Position numbers and translations under genes: made by a program
Notes under the pieces: model-generated
Told to the model about the DNA's origin: nothing
Database searches by the model: none
What the model saw: the letters and a program-made list of their open reading frames with translations, nothing else
Part shown: positions 60,525 through 64,000 of the stretch, piece after piece
Position numbering within the stretch: position 1 is the first letter of the stretch
Layout of the letters: every line of letters starts with the position of its first letter
Source of the DNA: Comamonas sp.
GTDB taxonomy: Bacteria; Pseudomonadota; Gammaproteobacteria; Burkholderiales; Burkholderiaceae_C
NCBI GenBank assembly: GCA_021166775.1
Contig: JAJPEQ010000010.1
Location: 124,001 to 188,000, forward strand
Reading direction: 5' to 3'
DNA: 64,000 nucleotides

Positions 60525-61562
60525 CTAGTTTTTGAAGGGCCACAGGTGAAAGAACCGGCGCGTGCGCCGCCACATTTCCGCGAGCCCCAGCGGCTCGAAG
60601 ACCAGAAAAACGATGATGAGCAGCCCGAAGATCACCAGGCGCACCGGCGCGAGAAACACGGTGAGATCGGCGCCGCCCGGCAGCAGGTCGAACACCAGCT
60701 TGAGCAGCTCGGGCACCATGGTCATGAAGGCCGCTCCCAGGATGGAGCCGAGCGTCGAACCCATGCCGCCGACGATGATCGCCGCGAGGAAGAAGATCGA
60801 CATCGACAGTGGAAAACTCTCGGGCGTGATCACGCGAAAGAAGTAGGCGAAGAGGCCCCCCGCCACACCCGCGTAGAACGACGACAGGCCAAACGACAGC
60901 AGCTTGTACCTGAGCAGCGCGATGCCCAGCACCTCGGCCGAGATGTCGCGGTCGCGGATGGCGATGAAGGCGCGGCCGATGCGCGTGCGAAACAGGTTGG
61001 CCGCGCCCAGCAGCATCAGCACGGTGATGGGCACGATCAGCCAGTACAGGCGGAACGACGTGTCCAGATCGGTGCCGAACACGCGCGCCGGGCGCATCGA
61101 CAGACCCGTGGTGCCGCCGGTGAAATCGAAGTTGGCGAACAGGAAATGCGCGATGAAGGTGGCAGCGATCGTCACGATCGCCAGGTACAGGCCCTTGACG
61201 CGCAGCGAGGGCACGCCGACGATGATGCCGCCCAGCATCGCCACCACCCCGGCCATCACCAGGTTGAACGCCAGCGGCGTGCCCCAGCGCAGTTGCAGGA
61301 TGGCCACCGTGTAGGCGCCCAGCCCCATGAAGGCCGCCTGCCCCAGACTCACGAGGCCGGTGTAGCCGGTGAGGATGTTCAGCCCCGCGCTGCTCGCGAC
61401 GTTGATGGCGACGAGGCAGGCCATGTAGAGCCAGTAGTCGTTGGCTACGAAGGGAAACAGCACCAGCGCCGCCGCCGCGATGGCGAGCCACGCGTGCTGC
61501 GTGCGCGAGTCGAACAGCGCGGCATCGGCGACGTAGCTTTCCTTGAAGGTTCCTATGCGCAT
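60525..61562 (-). CDS. livM: Branched-chain amino acid-type ABC transporter permease LivM
   Basis: LNILTGYTGLVSLGQAAFMGLGAY, IRDRDISAEVLGIALLRYKLLSF. Confidence 0.92.
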   Translation of the reverse strand: MRIGTFKESYVADAALFDSRTQHAWLAIAAAALVLFPFVANDYWLYMACLVAINVASSAGLNILTGYTGLVSLGQAAFMGLGAYTVAILQLRWGTPLAFNLVMAGVVAMLGGIIVGVPSLRVKGLYLAIVTIAATFIAHFLFANFDFTGGTTGLSMRPARVFGTDLDTSFRLYWLIVPITVLMLLGAANLFRTRIGRAFIAIRDRDISAEVLGIALLRYKLLSFGLSSFYAGVAGGLFAYFFRVITPESFPLSMSIFFLAAIIVGGMGSTLGSILGAAFMTMVPELLKLVFDLLPGGADLTVFLAPVRLVIFGLLIIVFLVFEPLGLAEMWRRTRRFFHLWPFKN

Positions 61563-61571
61563 GGCTCTGGC

Positions 61572-62450
61572 CTACAGCCTTTCGATCTCGTGCGTGCCGA
61601 ACAGCCCGTAGGGCCGCACCATCAGGATGGTGACGAGCACGATGAAGGTGGCAAGCAGCTTGTATTCGCCGCCCAGGTAGCCCCCCGCGAGCCCCTCCAC
61701 GAGCCCGACGAGCAGGCCCGCCACGAGTGCGCCGAGCACGCTGTCCAGCCCGCCGACGATCACCACCACCAGCACCGTGAGGCCGAACACGCCCATGGAC
61801 GAGGAGATGCCGCCGATCGAGCCGACGATGATCCCCGAGACCGCCGCGAGCATGCTCGACACCACCCACGACAGCGAGAACACGCGCGGCACGTTGATGC
61901 CCACCGCATAGGCCGCGGCCTGATCGCTCGCGGTGGCGCGCAGGGCCACGCCGCCGCGCCAGAAGCGAAACACCAGCAGCACCGCCGCGATGAAGACCGC
62001 CGCGATGACCGCGCCCCAGAACACCTTGGGCGCGAGGAAGGCGTCGCCGATCATGATCGCCTGGGTCGGCATGAAATCCGGCAGGCGGCGTTGATCGGCC
62101 GACCAGATCATCTCCACCAGACCCACGAGCACCGATCCCAGGCCGATCGTGACCATGAAGGCCGAGATTGGCGGCTCGCCCAGCAGCGGGCGGATCATGC
62201 TGCGCTCGATCACCGCGCCGAGCACGCCGCTGGCGAGCACCGCCGCGGGAATCGCCAGCCACAGCGGCAGCGCCCACATCGCGGCGAAGGTGAAGAACAG
62301 GTAGCCGCCGGCCATCAGCATCTCGCCGATGGCCAGATTCACCACGCGCGTGGCCTTGTAGACCATGACGAAGGCCAGGCCCGCCAGCGCATACAGGCCG
62401 CCGCTGGCGATGCCCGTGAGGCCGATCTCGAACAGGTAGCCCCAGTCCAT
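61572..62450 (-). CDS. livH: Branched-chain amino acid-type ABC transporter permease LivH
   Basis: GLTGIASGGLYALAGLAFVMVYKATRVVNLAIGEMLMAGGY. Confidence 0.92.
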   Translation of the reverse strand: MDWGYLFEIGLTGIASGGLYALAGLAFVMVYKATRVVNLAIGEMLMAGGYLFFTFAAMWALPLWLAIPAAVLASGVLGAVIERSMIRPLLGEPPISAFMVTIGLGSVLVGLVEMIWSADQRRLPDFMPTQAIMIGDAFLAPKVFWGAVIAAVFIAAVLLVFRFWRGGVALRATASDQAAAYAVGINVPRVFSLSWVVSSMLAAVSGIIVGSIGGISSSMGVFGLTVLVVVIVGGLDSVLGALVAGLLVGLVEGLAGGYLGGEYKLLATFIVLVTILMVRPYGLFGTHEIERL

Positions 62451-63304
62451 CAGGCGGCCTCCGCGCGGGCGCTACCTGCCGCGCGCAGCTTGCGCCGCAG
62501 CGCATCCACGTCGCCCGAACCGAGGTAGGCGCGCGCCACCTCGGGGTCGGCCTGCACCTCACCGGGCGTGCCGCGCGCGATCACCTGGCCGAAGTTGAGC
62601 ACCACCACGTGGTCGGACAGGTCCATCACCATGCCCATGTCGTGCTCCACCATCAGCACCGTCACGCCCCACTCGGCGCGCACGTCGAGGATGAAGCGCG
62701 CCATGTCTTCGGTCTCCTCGCGGTTCATGCCGGCCACGGGCTCGTCGAGCATCAGGATTTCGGGCTGCATGGCGAGCGCCCGCGCCATCTCCACGCGCTT
62801 TTGCAGGCCGTAGGACAGGGCCGAGACCGGCGCATGACGGATGTGGTCGATCTCGAGGAAATCGATGATGCGTTCCTCCACGTCGCGGCGCAGCTGCGCC
62901 TCTTCGCGGCGCGCGCGGCCCAGGTACAGCAGCGCGTCCAGCACGTTGGTCTTCAGGTGCGCGTGGCGGCCGAGCTTGATGTTGTCCAGCACCGTCATGC
63001 CGCGAAAGAGGGCAATGTTCTGAAAGCTGCGCGCCAGCCCGAGCTTTGCGCGCCGGGGCGCGGGAATGCGCGTGATGTCCTGGCCGCGAAAGCGGATGCG
63101 GCCGGCGGTGGGCCGGTAAAAGCCCGAGATGGTGTTGAACAGCGACGTCTTGCCCGCGCCGTTGGGTCCGATGACGGCGGTGATCGAGCCTGGCTGCACC
63201 GCGAAGCTCACGTCCGAGAGCGCGCGCACGCCGCCGAACGCCAGCGTCACGCCTTGCGCTTCAAGCAGGGGGGCGGGGCTGTCAGGGGCGGCGCTCGCGT
63301 GCAT
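62450..63304 (-). CDS. livG: Branched-chain amino acid-type ABC transporter ATP-binding protein LivG
   Basis: [66 protein letters not shown]. Confidence 0.93.
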   Translation of the reverse strand: MHASAAPDSPAPLLEAQGVTLAFGGVRALSDVSFAVQPGSITAVIGPNGAGKTSLFNTISGFYRPTAGRIRFRGQDITRIPAPRRAKLGLARSFQNIALFRGMTVLDNIKLGRHAHLKTNVLDALLYLGRARREEAQLRRDVEERIIDFLEIDHIRHAPVSALSYGLQKRVEMARALAMQPEILMLDEPVAGMNREETEDMARFILDVRAEWGVTVLMVEHDMGMVMDLSDHVVVLNFGQVIARGTPGEVQADPEVARAYLGSGDVDALRRKLRAAGSARAEAA

Positions 63305-63352
63305 CTCAGGGTTTGTTCGCGTGTTGAAGTTGGCTACTCGTGCGTAAACTAG

Positions 63353-63366
63353 TTACTTGAAAGTAA
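63353..63366. promoter_or_regulatory. Candidate TetR operator in the livG/TetR divergent gap
   Basis: TTACTT-GA-AAGTAA perfect inverted repeat. Confidence 0.55.
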
Positions 63367-63440
63367 ATTCTGGACAAAATCTCCCCCGTGGGCATCAGGA
63401 CTTACCCGAATGAAGGCAAGGCCGACGTCAGGAAAGCGAC

Positions 63441-64000
63441 ATGACTGCTGAACACAAGGCGGGCGCGCAGCCCGGCAAGGCGCGCGGCGCGCAGCGCGCG
63501 CGCGCCGTGGTCTCTCCGTGGGGCGCGCCTTCCGCGCGCGAGCAGCAGCGCGAGGCCAAGCGCAACGCGGTGCTGACCACGGCCGCGCGCATGTTCAACG
63601 AACGGGGCTTCCATGCGACGTCGCTGGACGACATCGCCGCCAGCCTGAACGTGACCAAGCCCACGCTGTACTACTACGTGAAGAACAAGGACGAGATCCT
63701 GCTGGCCTGCGTGAACAAGGGCCTGCGCATGACGCTGGACGGCATCGAGGCCTCGCGCCAGGCGGGCGGCAACGCGCTCGATCAGCTGCGCGCGTGCATG
63801 CAGGTCTATGCCGAGATTGTCGTGCAGCCCTTCGGCATGTGCCTGATCCGCGTGGGCGACGAGGAGGTGCCCGAGCCCAGCCGCACCGAGCTCAGGCGCA
63901 TGAAGTCCGAGATCGACCTGGCGTTTCGCCGCCTCGTGGCGCGCGGCGTGGAGGAAGGCTCGATCGCGCCGTGCGACCCCAAGATCATGGCCTTTGTCAT
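63441..64000 (+). CDS. TetR family transcriptional regulator (partial, runs off the right edge)
   Basis: REAKRNAVLTTAARMFNERGFHATSLDDIAASLNVTKPTLYYYVKNKDEILLACV. Confidence 0.92.
   Translation, partial: MTAEHKAGAQPGKARGAQRARAVVSPWGAPSAREQQREAKRNAVLTTAARMFNERGFHATSLDDIAASLNVTKPTLYYYVKNKDEILLACVNKGLRMTLDGIEASRQAGGNALDQLRACMQVYAEIVVQPFGMCLIRVGDEEVPEPSRTELRRMKSEIDLAFRRLVARGVEEGSIAPCDPKIMAFV

Noticed and set aside
59208-62528. 1106 aa plus-strand ORF antisense to livK/livM/livH
   Set aside because: Arg/His/Asp/Glu-rich low-complexity translation typical of antisense frames in GC-rich DNA; the minus strand carries clear LivK, LivM and LivH.
1-64000. CRISPR arrays, rRNA/tRNA genes, prophage or IS elements
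   Set aside because: No regularly spaced direct repeats, no recognisable tRNA/rRNA sequence, and no transposase, integrase or phage structural ORF seen by eye; a tRNAscan/Infernal/ISfinder run would be needed to exclude them fully.

Overview
This is a 64 kb, GC-rich chromosomal window. Gene content, protein sequences and a dispersed repeat family look like Burkholderiales, probably Comamonadaceae (inferred by recognition; no search was run). It reads as core chromosome. I found no rRNA, tRNA, CRISPR array, prophage or intact transposon. Main blocks, left to right: (1) an fdnGHI-fdhE type formate dehydrogenase operon on the minus strand, whose alpha subunit is split in the ORF track by an in-frame TGA that is almost certainly selenocysteine; (2) pntAB, fadD, mtnN, corA, UDG/rimI/tsaB, dacB, a diguanylate cyclase, and glcB with a divergent LysR gene; (3) psiF, argS, a SPOR protein, dsbA, lptA-lptB-rpoN, an RlmL-like methyltransferase, an orphan PIN protein and a uracil/xanthine permease; (4) a Fet-like ABC exporter, an FAD-linked oxidase, a hemerythrin-like protein, and mnmG-rsmG-parA-parB with four parS-like sites; (5) a copper cluster (cueR-like, copZ, copA); (6) pagL-like, Spy/CpxP-like, rdgC and nucleoside-recognition genes, followed by an intergenic region that looks like a replication origin; (7) a livGHMKF-type transporter operon with acyl-CoA ligase, enoyl-CoA hydratase and thiolase genes, and a divergent TetR gene. 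Strongest leads: the oriC-like region at 52.62-52.88 kb with no dnaA next to it but 11-14 kb from parABS; the parS cluster embedded in mnmG/rsmG coding sequence; a degenerate repeat family that enters coding sequence; and paired MerR-type 19-bp-spacer promoters in the copper cluster. I did not find a convincing wholly new multi-gene system.
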